Shown: in pieces, positions 41,796-52,000 of the stretch
Layout of the letters: every line of letters starts with the position of its first letter
Position numbering within the stretch: the first letter of the stretch is position 1
Origin: Rhizopus arrhizus
Taxonomy: Eukaryota > Mucoromycota > Mucoromycetes > Mucorales > Rhizopodaceae
Assembly: GCA_024220505.1 (NCBI GenBank)
Contig: JAKZZE010000008.1
Span: forward strand, 620,001 to 684,000
Length of the DNA: 64,000 nucleotides
Direction of reading: 5' to 3'
The notes under the pieces: generated by a model
Databases searched by the model: none
The model's input: only the letters and a program-made list of their open reading frames with translations
Told to the model about the DNA's origin: nothing
Made by a program: the position numbers and the translations under genes

Positions 41796-43281
41796 CAGTA
41801 GCGGACAAAACTGGTGCACAAAACTTAAAATTAACATTGTATCTCCGCCATATGTCTGCGACTTTTGTGGTATATACCATCTGAAAGACAGTCTAAAATA
41901 TACATTGCGTTATGTAAACCGGAACTGTGCCGGACATCCCTCAGGCATAAGGTCATTTTTAGTGATTTTTTGCATATTTCAATTTTCGCCAAAAATGTAG
42001 TGCTTGTCTAGCCTTCTTTCAATTTTCCCCAAATCTCTCCCGTTTGCTTTCAGATTTCACAGCAGATTAGTAAATTCTAGTAGCTCATAAAAAATATATA
42101 AAACTGTACTTATTTTGTATTTCCCATTGAGCCCCCCCTTTTGTTTTTACCCTATTCACTATAACAAAGTACTAGCCTTATATGTTTAAGAAAATAAGCA
42201 ACTGTAAAAACGAAACTCTGAGATCTCGATCAATCACCAACCTAGAGCTTGGACAAGGTCCGCTACACACAGTTCCTGATGCTCAGCACATTTTGAGGAC
42301 CTTAAGATACAGTGTTAGCAGACTGTCAGTCTAAAGGCACAGTAGGAAGCTAGATTTTGAGTCTGGAAGTAAGGAATCGAAGAATTTCATCAGCTGTATA
42401 AGTCGGAAAAAGCGATGAATGTGGTATCACGACAAGCCATTGTATACAATAGAGGGCTGGAAGTCTGCTATCTTTAGCAATGAAACAAATATGAACATTA
42501 TGGATGCAGACAGTATACACTAATATTGAAAGCAAGTCGAGCAACCTTAGCGATTTTTTCACGGTGATCAAACAATGAAGCATGCTGGCTGCTCTGTTAT
42601 GTTTTAAGGCTGTATTAGATATTGAGGACCAGAATATGTGTGTCAGGTATACGATGGTATAATGAACTCATAAATATGCACATATATTTCGCTTACTTCA
42701 TACCACAAAAGCCTAGCGTATAGTGGTCTAAAACGTCGTAATCTCTCGTTTCAGCATGACAATGACACAAGGCACAAGTCAACGCATGTCACAAACTCAA
42801 TATTTGATAACAGCGCTTCTGTGCTACAAGTTTAGCCGCCACTAATCCCGGCCTAAGTCCGCTTAAGCATGCCAGGTGGCAATTGATGGCAAAGGTATGA
42901 TGATACGACACTAGATCAAAAAGGGTCGATGATCTTTGGAAAAGAATAGTTAAAGAGCCGGGTTCTTTTACTGAAAATGATATACACGCATATTATTAGC
43001 ATATGCAAAGAAGAATATCCGATAATATCAAGAGATGAGATGATTATATAAAGTCTAAGATTTTAGCCACTTTTGCGGTTTTTAGAAAATATAAGATTTT
43101 ATAAATTCAAAGCACGCTTATCGCTCAGTTTTAACAATGTCATGCTTAGAACATACATAGATTACAATGACTAGTATATCCTCCTTCTAGTACAGTTTCA
43201 TGACTATTGCAATTACCATGAGCAGGTAATGGTAGTTAAAAGCTAAAAAAAAGTTTTGTGCACCAGTTTTGTCCGCTACTG
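41796..43281 (+). mobile_element. Dead Tc1-like element, copy 2 (1486 bp)
   Basis: Same family as 9451-11080: CAGTAGCGGACAAAACTGGT ends, TA on both sides (41794-41795, 43282-43283). About 144 bp are missing after 42228 relative to copy 1, covering the helix-turn-helix part. Lies between the end of Ty3-D pol and its 3' LTR. Confidence 0.92.
42228..43085 (+). pseudogene. Decayed Tc1/mariner transposase, second copy
   Basis: The same broken landmarks as in copy 1 are readable: EDWKSAIFSNETNMN, FQ-DNDT and, out of frame, PGLSPLKHARW. It shares with copy 1 a stop at the equivalent codon after the RYSVSRLSV segment (TAA here, TGA there), the D-to-N change and the E-to-K change. The N-terminal region is deleted. 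Clearly inactive. Confidence 0.7.
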
Positions 43282-43343
43282 TATATATATATTTTTTTTT
43301 CTTTTTTTTTTTTTTTTTTTTTTTTTTTTGTCTTTTATCTCCA

Positions 43344-46300
43344 TTAGTAGTAATTAGTTTTTCTTGTTTTCCTTTTAATGCTCTTTTCCCCTGAAAAGGC
43401 TACTTTTCTTTTATTAGATCTTTCTTCTAATTGTTTTCGCTTATCCCAATATTGATTGATGAATGTTGGGTCAGAAAAGTTACTGGCTGGTTCCCATGTA
43501 TTGGCTCTATCACCGTAACCTGCCCATTTAACTAAATACTCTCTATTACCAGAAGGGCCACGATGATCACGAATTTCCTCAACTGTGTAATATTCATCTT
43601 CAATGATGGATTCATCAATTGATACAATTTTTAATTCAGATGGAGTATAATCTCTATGCAAAAGTTCATTTTGTTCATCCTTCAATACATATGATCCTCC
43701 TTTAGTACGTCTAACGACTGTATAGGGACCTTCATAAAGAGGTGCTAATTTGTTTGGTCTGTGTGGTAGTTTCACCATCACATGAGTACCATTTTCAATT
43801 TCAATTAGCATTTTCCTTTTGTTATATCTTTTGCTATATTCTTCTATAATTCTTTGTGTTCTCTCTTTAATTGCAGGAAACACTATCTTTTCCATTTCTT
43901 TTATTTTTTCTATAAGCTCTTCTTCAGACATATAGTGAGAGGGCATTTGTTTTATTTCTCCTTCACTATTATAGTCTTTTATTTTATTTATGGTTCTTGC
44001 ATACATCAGAGAAAAAGGAGAGGAATTTGTTCTATTTCTTATTTTATAGTTCATAGCTAATTGAACTATAGGAAGATAATGATCCCAATCTTGTGCATTA
44101 GATTTACACATCTTTCTGATTGTATTTAGTGCAATTTTGACAGCTGATTCAGCACTCCCATTAGCTTGTGGATGATAAGCCGTAGTATAGCGTCTGTCAA
44201 TACCAAGTGTTTTCATAATATCATGTTGAAGGGAATTTTTAAATTCTCCTCCATTATCAGAGCTTATAATTTTAGGTAAGCCATAGTCTCCAAAGATCTG
44301 GACTAGAGTCTTTGCTACTGTATCGGATTGCTTATTGGCCAATGCTCTTAATATTGTATATCTTGTGCAAATATCTGTAAGCACAAATAAATATATATTG
44401 CCATTTTCGGTCACTGGTAATGGACCTGCTAAATCTAAAGTCACATGGTCAAAAGGTGCATGTGCTACTATATTAGTTAAGGGATGATAACCTCTTTTAC
44501 TAATGTTATGTTTTTGGCATTCAGAGCATGATTTTACAGTTTCTACTGCATCTTTATAAATACTAGTCCAATGCATACCGTCAGCATGAATCCTTTGAAC
44601 AATGCTTTCACTACCAAAATGACCAAATTCATGGGTTTCATTTAAGATCTTATCTCTCTCTTCCTCAGGAGGGCATATATAGTCTAAAGTAGCATGCTTG
44701 TTATTTACTAACTTTACAGCAAGTACATTTACGCTTTTATCTTTACTGTAAGCTTTTCTTTTATTCATTGCCTTCTTATTATTCCTACAAGGTGTTTTAC
44801 CCCCTTCCAGCTTGGATTCATCTCTAGGAGGATACAAGCGGCTAAGTTCATCAGGTAGTATATTTAAGATTCCTTTAATATGCACTACTCTGAAACTAAA
44901 TTCAAGAATTGTTTCAAGCCAGCCAACCAACATGGGCGACAGCTCTTTCTGTGAGTGAATATAGACTAGTGATTTGTGATCACACTGTACTTCAAAGTGT
45001 TTACCTAACAGAAAAACGCGAAACTTTTTTAAGGCAAGAATAATTGCATATAATTCTCTTTTAGTCGTACTCCAGTTTCTTTGACTAGGTGATAATGACT
45101 GAGAAACAAAAGCAATATGCTTAATGCGTCCTTTTTCATCCTTTTGAAATAAGACAGCAGCAGCGCCGTACTGTGAAGCATCAGTTGCCACGTACATCTT
45201 TTTATTTAAATCAGGATAATGTAAAATATGCTTTGATTGTAAAATGTTTTTCAAAGCTTTGAACCTTTCAGTGTGTAAACTTGTCCAATTTTTATCAACA
45301 TGTGGATCATTTCTTAAGCTGTCAATAGGTGCAGCAACTTCAGAGATCATCGGTATGAAGTCCCTAAAATAATTGATTAATCCCATAAATCGCTGAATGT
45401 CCTTACACGTTTTTGGAATAGGCCAGGATTCAACATTTGTCAGTTTGTTTTTGTCTACTTTAATTCCAGTAGCATTAACAACAAAACCTAACATGTGTAC
45501 AGAATGTTGAAACCAGCTACATTTTTCAGGGTTCAAGATCAGATTAACAGAAGTTAAACGATCAATGACTCGTTTGACATCTCTAGCATGTTCGTTAATT
45601 GACGAACTGCTGATTATGCAATCATCGACAAAAGTCTGAACAATATCTCTCATATCTTCAAAGAGGATATCCATTACCTTACAAAAAATAGCTGTTACCG
45701 TTTTTACACCGAAACAACAACCTTGAAAACTATACTGCTTATTATTATGCGTAAAGGTTAATTTGTGTTGGTCATCAGGATGAACCAAAAAACGATTGTA
45801 TGCACTCTTTAAATCTAAGGTGGTAAATACTTTCTTACCCGCAAGATTGTCAAATATATCTCTTACTATTGGTACTGGATAATTGACATCAGGCAGTAAA
45901 CGATTTAATCCTCTCACATCCGCACAAACACGATGTGAAACAATTTCGCCAGCTTTATTTGTTTTTGGAACCAACAGTAAAGGACTGTTAAAGCTGGTAT
46001 TAATTGTAGTTCGTTTTATTGTACCACTTTCTAGCCATTCTTCAATTTGCTTATCCAACACTGGCCTTAAGCTATGTGCAATAGGATATTGTCTCTGATA
46101 TGAGGTAGCACCTTTTTCTGTAGGAAGTCTAACAACTGATTCAGGAATCGTACAAAAAGAAGTTATTGGTATCTTTTGATTTTTATCAATTGAAGGCTGG
46201 ATAGTATTCATAAAAGCCTTTCTTTCTTCAGATGTACCAGCAGGAGAGTTATCAGGTTCATATAGCTCATCATGATCAATATTGAGGCTATTAAACAATT

Positions 46301-46706
46301 CATCCTTTTGTTTATTTTTAGAATACACATTTTCACCATCATTCCAATTGACTGCTACACCTGTAAGCCCTATTCCCATTTTAGGTAAAATTTCGGCACC
46401 AAGTAACACGTCAAATTCTAGATCATGGTTGAAATTTACAAGTTCAAATTCATGCTTAAAAGTGATATTATTGATGTAAGACAGGCTTAAAGGCTCAGTT
46501 TTACCAATTCTTTTAACTGAACTATTAACAGATGCAAAATTTAAACTGCCAGATAATTGTTTAATTTTATTTAACTTCAAAATATTTTTAAAAGTTTTAT
46601 ATTTAAGGCATGTTACGTCACTACCAGTATCAATTTTTGCTAGTAGTTTAATTCCCTCTAAATAAATAGGAGTAATTAATTTAAATGCATCTTGTTTGCT
46701 ATGTAG
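43344..46706 (-). CDS. Ty3-D Pol: protease, RT, RNase H, integrase, chromodomain
   Basis: Open from the codon after the gag TGA (46709-46707) to 43344, 1120 codons, in the frame of the gag C-terminus. Protease LLAKIDTGSDVTC comes soon after the stop. RT: FTTLDLKSAYNRF, FGVKTVTAIFC and QTFVDDCIIS (FVDD box). RNase H: YVATDASQYGAAAVL and QCDHKSLVYI. Integrase: HEFGHFG...CSECQKHN, TLDLAGPLP, IISSDNGGEFKN and HPQANGSAESAVK. Then LYEGPYTVVRRTKGGSYVL and a chromodomain, REYLVKWAGYGDRANTWE. Very similar in layout and sequence to Ty3-B Pol; the two belong to one clade. No stop interrupts it. Confidence 0.95.
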   Translation of the reverse strand, partial: LHSKQDAFKLITPIYLEGIKLLAKIDTGSDVTCLKYKTFKNILKLNKIKQLSGSLNFASVNSSVKRIGKTEPLSLSYINNITFKHEFELVNFNHDLEFDVLLGAEILPKMGIGLTGVAVNWNDGENVYSKNKQKDELFNSLNIDHDELYEPDNSPAGTSEERKAFMNTIQPSIDKNQKIPITSFCTIPESVVRLPTEKGATSYQRQYPIAHSLRPVLDKQIEEWLESGTIKRTTINTSFNSPLLLVPKTNKAGEIVSHRVCADVRGLNRLLPDVNYPVPIVRDIFDNLAGKKVFTTLDLKSAYNRFLVHPDDQHKLTFTHNNKQYSFQGCCFGVKTVTAIFCKVMDILFEDMRDIVQTFVDDCIISSSSINEHARDVKRVIDRLTSVNLILNPEKCSWFQHSVHMLGFVVNATGIKVDKNKLTNVESWPIPKTCKDIQRFMGLINYFRDFIPMISEVAAPIDSLRNDPHVDKNWTSLHTERFKALKNILQSKHILHYPDLNKKMYVATDASQYGAAAVLFQKDEKGRIKHIAFVSQSLSPSQRNWSTTKRELYAIILALKKFRVFLLGKHFEVQCDHKSLVYIHSQKELSPMLVGWLETILEFSFRVVHIKGILNILPDELSRLYPPRDESKLEGGKTPCRNNKKAMNKRKAYSKDKSVNVLAVKLVNNKHATLDYICPPEEERDKILNETHEFGHFGSESIVQRIHADGMHWTSIYKDAVETVKSCSECQKHNISKRGYHPLTNIVAHAPFDHVTLDLAGPLPVTENGNIYLFVLTDICTRYTILRALANKQSDTVAKTLVQIFGDYGLPKIISSDNGGEFKNSLQHDIMKTLGIDRRYTTAYHPQANGSAESAVKIALNTIRKMCKSNAQDWDHYLPIVQLAMNYKIRNRTNSSPFSLMYARTINKIKDYNSEGEIKQMPSHYMSEEELIEKIKEMEKIVFPAIKERTQRIIEEYSKRYNKRKMLIEIENGTHVMVKLPHRPNKLAPLYEGPYTVVRRTKGGSYVLKDEQNELLHRDYTPSELKIVSIDESIIEDEYYTVEEIRDHRGPSGNREYLVKWAGYGDRANTWEPASNFSDPTFINQYWDKRKQLEERSNKRKVAFSGEKSIKRKTRKTNYY

Positions 46707-46709
46707 TCA
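46707..46709 (-). promoter_or_regulatory. Ty3-D gag-pol in-frame TGA-CTA (readthrough candidate)
   Basis: Coding strand CATTGACTACATAGC; gag and pol are in the same frame on both sides. UGA followed by CUA is an established readthrough context in alphaviruses, some plant viruses and a few cellular genes. Confidence 0.75.
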
Positions 46710-48246
46710 ATGAGACTTACAATCATAATCGATGTCATCCATCATAATATCTTTGATTCCATTTTCCAAATCATTCTCATCATCCTTTGCAGATGGGGAA
46801 GATTCATTGTTTTTGTTGTGAGCTCTTTCATTTGTAGGCTGTTGATCACTATTGGTCTTGACAGAAAGAATTGACATGTTCTTTTTCTGTTCAAAATACT
46901 CTTTGCACTTGTGCCCAGGACTCCAAGGTTTTTTACAATACAGACAATCCTTTTTTTTCATCCGATGCAGAGTGAGGTTTGTTTTTTTGACCAAAAAACC
47001 TATTGTTGAGGCCATAACTTGTTTCTTTTTCTTTCTCCTTTGTACTGAAGCAAGCTTGTGTACTGTGGGTTTTGTTCCAACCATGTTTCTTACAAAATGT
47101 TTTATCCCGGATACGAGGGTCTCGGCTTGAAGTTGCAGGTGCAGAAGTTCCATTGTTCATTCTTTGCTTTTTTTTACTATAGCCCGAACTTGAACCAGAG
47201 CCAGATGCCAAATTCAAACCAGCATTTACAAGAGCAGCTTCAGCCGCATAGCTTCTATAATTGTCACCCAGTATGTCTCTTGCAACCTTGGCCACATCTT
47301 CAATATTTAGATCACCATGTGATTCATTTTTGCCATACAAGGCAATACGTGTGCAGACTTGAACCGACTGTGTCAAAGATGCTATAAACCTTTGTGCCAG
47401 CATGGGATCGGAAGCATTCAATCCTGCGTCATTCACCGCACGCAAAAATCTAGTACTGTATTGAGTTACAGTCTCTGTATCTCTCATCACCATTGTAAAA
47501 ACCATGGTAGCTGACTCTCTTGTACGACGTTGAGTGGTGAATTTGTTTAAAAAGCATTTTCTTGCCAGCTTCCAGTCATGACACCTTTTCAGTTCGGTTT
47601 CTACCCATGGATCATGGTCATAATGGATACAAAGTGGTAAATATTTGTCCCACACCAACTCGATGTCCATCCCAGCGGAATATACCACCTTTTCAAACGT
47701 TCTTAAAAAATGTTCTTCAGAGTCAAATGCTTCGTCATTTGGGAATGGTAAACGAATGCTTGACGCCAACTGATACTTAGGTAAATCTTTTCTGGTTAAA
47801 GTCAACCCGACCCTAGCAATGTCTCTTTTGGTCGTAGTAGCTTCTGTGTCTTGACAGATTCCTTTTAATGACGAAATACTTTTCTTGAAGTAGGCAATGC
47901 TCTCTTGAGCCTTCTTCATTTCTGCTTCTAATACTTTTTTACGCAAAGTATCATCTTGTTCAGTAGCCTGATTGTACTCTTTGGCCAAGGACAACAGCTT
48001 ATTCTCCCATTCGGTCATCATGACCTGTAGGTTTTCTACAATTGATTTGGATGTTTCCATTTTACTTTCTGTTCCACTGGATATACCAGGCAACGAAGCA
48101 ACAGAGTTTACCAAAGGCTGAACACTTTGACAAGAAGAATCAACCTCTTCCATCGTAATGTCACCATTCACTGTCTCAATGGACTTTCCAACAGTACCAG
48201 CGGTATCAGTGGACTTTGATTTCAATGGGTTATGTTTATCAGACAT
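46707..48246 (-). CDS. Ty3-D Gag, with a one-base shift in an A run
   Basis: Starts at MSDKHNPLKSKSTD (48246). The Gag core has FPNDEAFDSEEHFLRTFEKV and a TRFLRAVNDAGLNASDP segment, matching Ty3-B Gag. The first frame ends at 46933; the true C-terminus, with the knuckle CLYCKKPWSPGHKC, is in another frame ending YDCKSH and TGA at 46707. The shift lies at a run of eight A (46951-46958): seven would restore one frame. It may be a homopolymer expansion, a sequencing error, or, less likely, programmed slippage. Ty3-B has no such shift at the matching place. Confidence 0.85.
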
Positions 48247-48309
48247 ACTACCAAGAATCAAAAATAATATTTAGTAAAGTTTGAATAAAAATAAATTCAA
48301 AGTAAAAAA

Positions 48310-49046
48310 TGTAATAAACGAAGATAAAAAGAAATAAAAAAGCACCAAAACGATAATTACTTTGAGATACTTTTTATTCTTGATTATATCCAAGTTCAAG
48401 TTATCCTTTTTTCAATGAGGATTTAGGTGGGATATTTATATTCTTTTGAAGAATAATTCATGGGGATGATTGAGTTAAATCAATTGGTTCTTTCTTGATG
48501 TTTCATTCTGGATTGGGGCATTGCCATCATATCTTGTTCCATGGAATCTTATCTTGTATAATTATATTATAAATCATTGTTCTAAGCTACTAGTGTTGCA
48601 TTTATAAATAGGCATCCATGGAATTGTTGTTTAAGACGGCACTTGTATTTTGTTCCTGAATGGCTATTGGGTTTGAGTAAACTTGGTTACTAAATTAGTA
48701 CAGAAGGACTGAAACCTAATAATGGAGACAACAGGAGTCATTAAGGCACCAATCGGATTATTGATAAGAATATTTCTCAATCATTCGTTTAGATCGATAA
48801 AGTTACTATGCAAGAAAAACAATATTCTATTCTGACACACATAGTCTCAATGCAACTAAATACATTGGATCATAAAAGAGATTATGCAAAGACTTAATAC
48901 TATAACAGGTTGGTATTATACATGCAAGACATTTATTACTCTTTATGATATAATTCATCGTCAGATATTTATGGTTTAACTATGCTAGTGTTGGAGATGT
49001 TTGGTTTATAGCATAATTTATTATTTTATTATGTCTACCTATAACA
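48310..49046 (-). repeat. Ty3-D 5' LTR
   Basis: 737 bp. On the coding strand it is followed by TTTTTTACTTTGAATT, with no TGG primer site, as in Ty3-B. Confidence 0.93.
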
Positions 49047-52000
49047 GAACGAAGGTTCCTTGGGTATGGGAGACCCGTAGAGCTTCATTCGACGTCCTCC
49101 ATGGTCGCTAGGGCAATTGAGCACTACACACTTGGCAGGATTCCACCTGTATCCAAGGGAGCGCGAGTGATCCTCTGCTCTCATGAGCAACTTTGGCATA
49201 ACCTCAGGAGCTGCAATGAGAACCACATCATCAGCATACAGTAAGCAGTTGATCCAGAGGCCGCCGAACTCACGTTGGGGCATAGAGCTGTAGTACCGAG
49301 CTGAGACGGGCAGACGGACATCACGAAGAGCCGCTGGCAGAGTGTTGATGTACAGTGACCCGCAAAACTGTCCCAATGTTTCGTAATTTTCTCTTCCAGG
49401 GCTTGTGGCTCCATAATTGTTAAGCTAATGTACACCTAATTGTATATCATTCGATAGCCAAAATCTTGTAGTACCAAAAAATGTAAAGTAAAAGCAAATT
49501 AAAACAGCGCAGACGGAGACAGAGGGGATAGAAAACAAGCGGTGCATTGGGACAGTTTTGCGGCACTTTTGAAAAAAAACAAAAAACGATGAAATAGCGA
49601 CCCACAAGTTGTATAGATGTACCAAACTGCTTGCAAATGTGCATTGTACGTCTCTAAGTCGAACTTTACTCACTGCTGAAGATTTAAGCTCCTACTGATT
49701 TATTACTCGCTCATTATATCTCAACATGAAACAAGTCTCTCAAGATACAGTTGTTCAAGCAATTTCTTTACTTCAACAAGGTAAGTCGGTTCGGGAAGTG
49801 GAAAGGATTACTGGCTTGAGTAAGAGTGCTGTTGGGAGACTCCAAAAATCCCATTGCTTTGGACTTGGAAAGCCAAAAGGCGGTCGACCCAAGTTACTAT
49901 CTGCGGCTGATGAACGCTATTGTGTGCGCCAAGTGACCAAAAACCGCATATCCAGTGCAACAAAGGTGGCTAAGGAGCTAGAAAAAGACACTGAAAGAAA
50001 AGTAAGTGTCGATACCGTGTGCAGAGCCCTTCGTAAGGCCGGTCTTGGTGCGATTGAGAAGCCGAAGAAGCCTTTGCTTAGTGCGAAAAACATTCGCAAG
50101 AGGCTTTCTTGGTGTATGGCTCACAAGGACTGGACAGTAGATGACTGGAAACGCGTTGTTTGGTCGGACGAGACAAAAATCAATAGATTTAGCTCTGATG
50201 GACGCACCTGGACTTGGATTCGATCCGGAGAAAGCCTGAAATCCCATCACGTCAAGATGACCGTTAAATACGGTAGAGGCAATATCATGCTGTGGAGTGC
50301 CATTACCTATGCTGGGGTCGGTTGGATGTGCAAAATCAATGGTAATATGGATAAAACACTGTACAAAGAGATTTTGGAGAATGAACTGGAGCGTACAATT
50401 GAGTATGGAGCTAATAAGCTAGGGCTAGAAAGACATCAGGTGGTTTTCCAACATGACAATGGTCCTAAACATACGTCCAAATTAGTCAAAGAATACCTTG
50501 AACAGCAATCCTACAACATCCTGGAGTGACCAGCACAGTTCCCTGACTTGAATCCAATTGAAAATATATGGTCGTTGTTAAATAGAAGGTTGAATGATTA
50601 TGAAACAACACCAAAAGGCATGAATGAACTATACGAACGAGTAACTAAATTTTAGTACGACTTAATGAAGCCGGAAGAGTGCCAAAAGGTCATAGAAACA
50701 ATGCCTAAGCATATAAAACAATGTATCAAGAATAAAGGACGCTGGACTGACTATTAATGTCAAATAAATAAACCATTTTGCTTTTTTTCAAAAGTGCCGC
50801 AAAACTGTCCCAATGCACCGCTTGTTTTCTATCCCCTCTGTCTCCGTCTGCGCTGTTTTAATTTGCTTTTACTTTACATTTTTTGGTACTACAAGATTTT
50901 GGCTATCGAATGATATACAATTAGGTGTACATTAGCTTAACAATTATGGAGCCACAAGCCCTAGAAGAGAAAATTACGAAACATTGGGACAGTTTTGCGG
51001 GTCACTGTATATGGAATAGAGGAAAGGAGAGAGGATTGAACCTTGTAATACACCGGTACGAGGCCAAAAGGAGGGAGAGGAGTAACCACCGAGTAGTACT
51101 TGAATACTTACCTGATCAAATAGGCATTGTAAGATACCAAGCATGGGTTCAGACACATGCGTCTCGAGGGCACGCCACACGATAGCACGGTCAACGGTAT
51201 CATATGCAGACTTGATGTCTAGGAATGCAAGTACAGGAGGCTCGCCAGAGTGGTCGATAGTGTGTTGACGACACAACTCATGCAGACACAGAGCCTGATC
51301 GAGCGCACTTCTATGATGGCGGAAACCGCCCTGTACAGGATCCAGAGGAGGAGCAGTAGATTCAAGCTCGGTTTGTAGACAGAGCTCAAGCAGCTTACGC
51401 ATGATCGAGGTAAGAGAGATAGGTCGATAGTTACCTGGGTCTAAGGCATCTCCTTTTTTGTAGATAGGAACTACCTGGGCAGTACGCCAGTCAGAAGGAA
51501 TAACTGACCACTTCCAACAGAGTTGAAAGAGAAGGGTGATGACAGGGACGACCTCATCCACTATCGGCAACAGCATTTCAGTACGGATGTGATCCACACC
51601 AGGGGCTTTGCGTCTCGAAAGACGTTTCAACAAAGCATGGTGTACGGTACTGGTCGAAAATGGACAGCTGGCTTCATCAATGGGATGAGGACCGTCAGGA
51701 ATGGGAGGGGCAGGGTATCGAGTGTCAGGCAGATTTGCACCAGAGAACACCTGTTGAAGATGTCTCGCCATGACTGTGGCAGCAACACGAGGACCTTCTG
51801 GATGAGAGAATTGTGGTTGGATCACTCGGTTGCGCCGAATCCTACTGACAATAGAGTTAGTATCAGCAAGAGGACCAGATGACAACTTGTGACAAAACTG
51901 TTTCCAAGTAAAACGACGTCGACGACGAAGCTCTGACTTGTACCGCAAGCATGCCAAAGTATAGTCAGTCCATCTTGCTGCTTTGCTGGGACCAGAGGCT

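Larger units (their letters stand above)
40912..49046 (-). mobile_element. Ty3-D: chromovirus, carries a nested Tc1-like element
   Basis: Two 737-bp LTRs (40912-41648, 48310-49046) with about five differences by eye enclose gag and pol on the minus strand. A dead Tc1-like element is inserted in the 3' untranslated part. Flanks CTTCC and GAACG do not match, and the left flank is Plavaka-A while the right flank is LINE-2. Confidence 0.95.
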
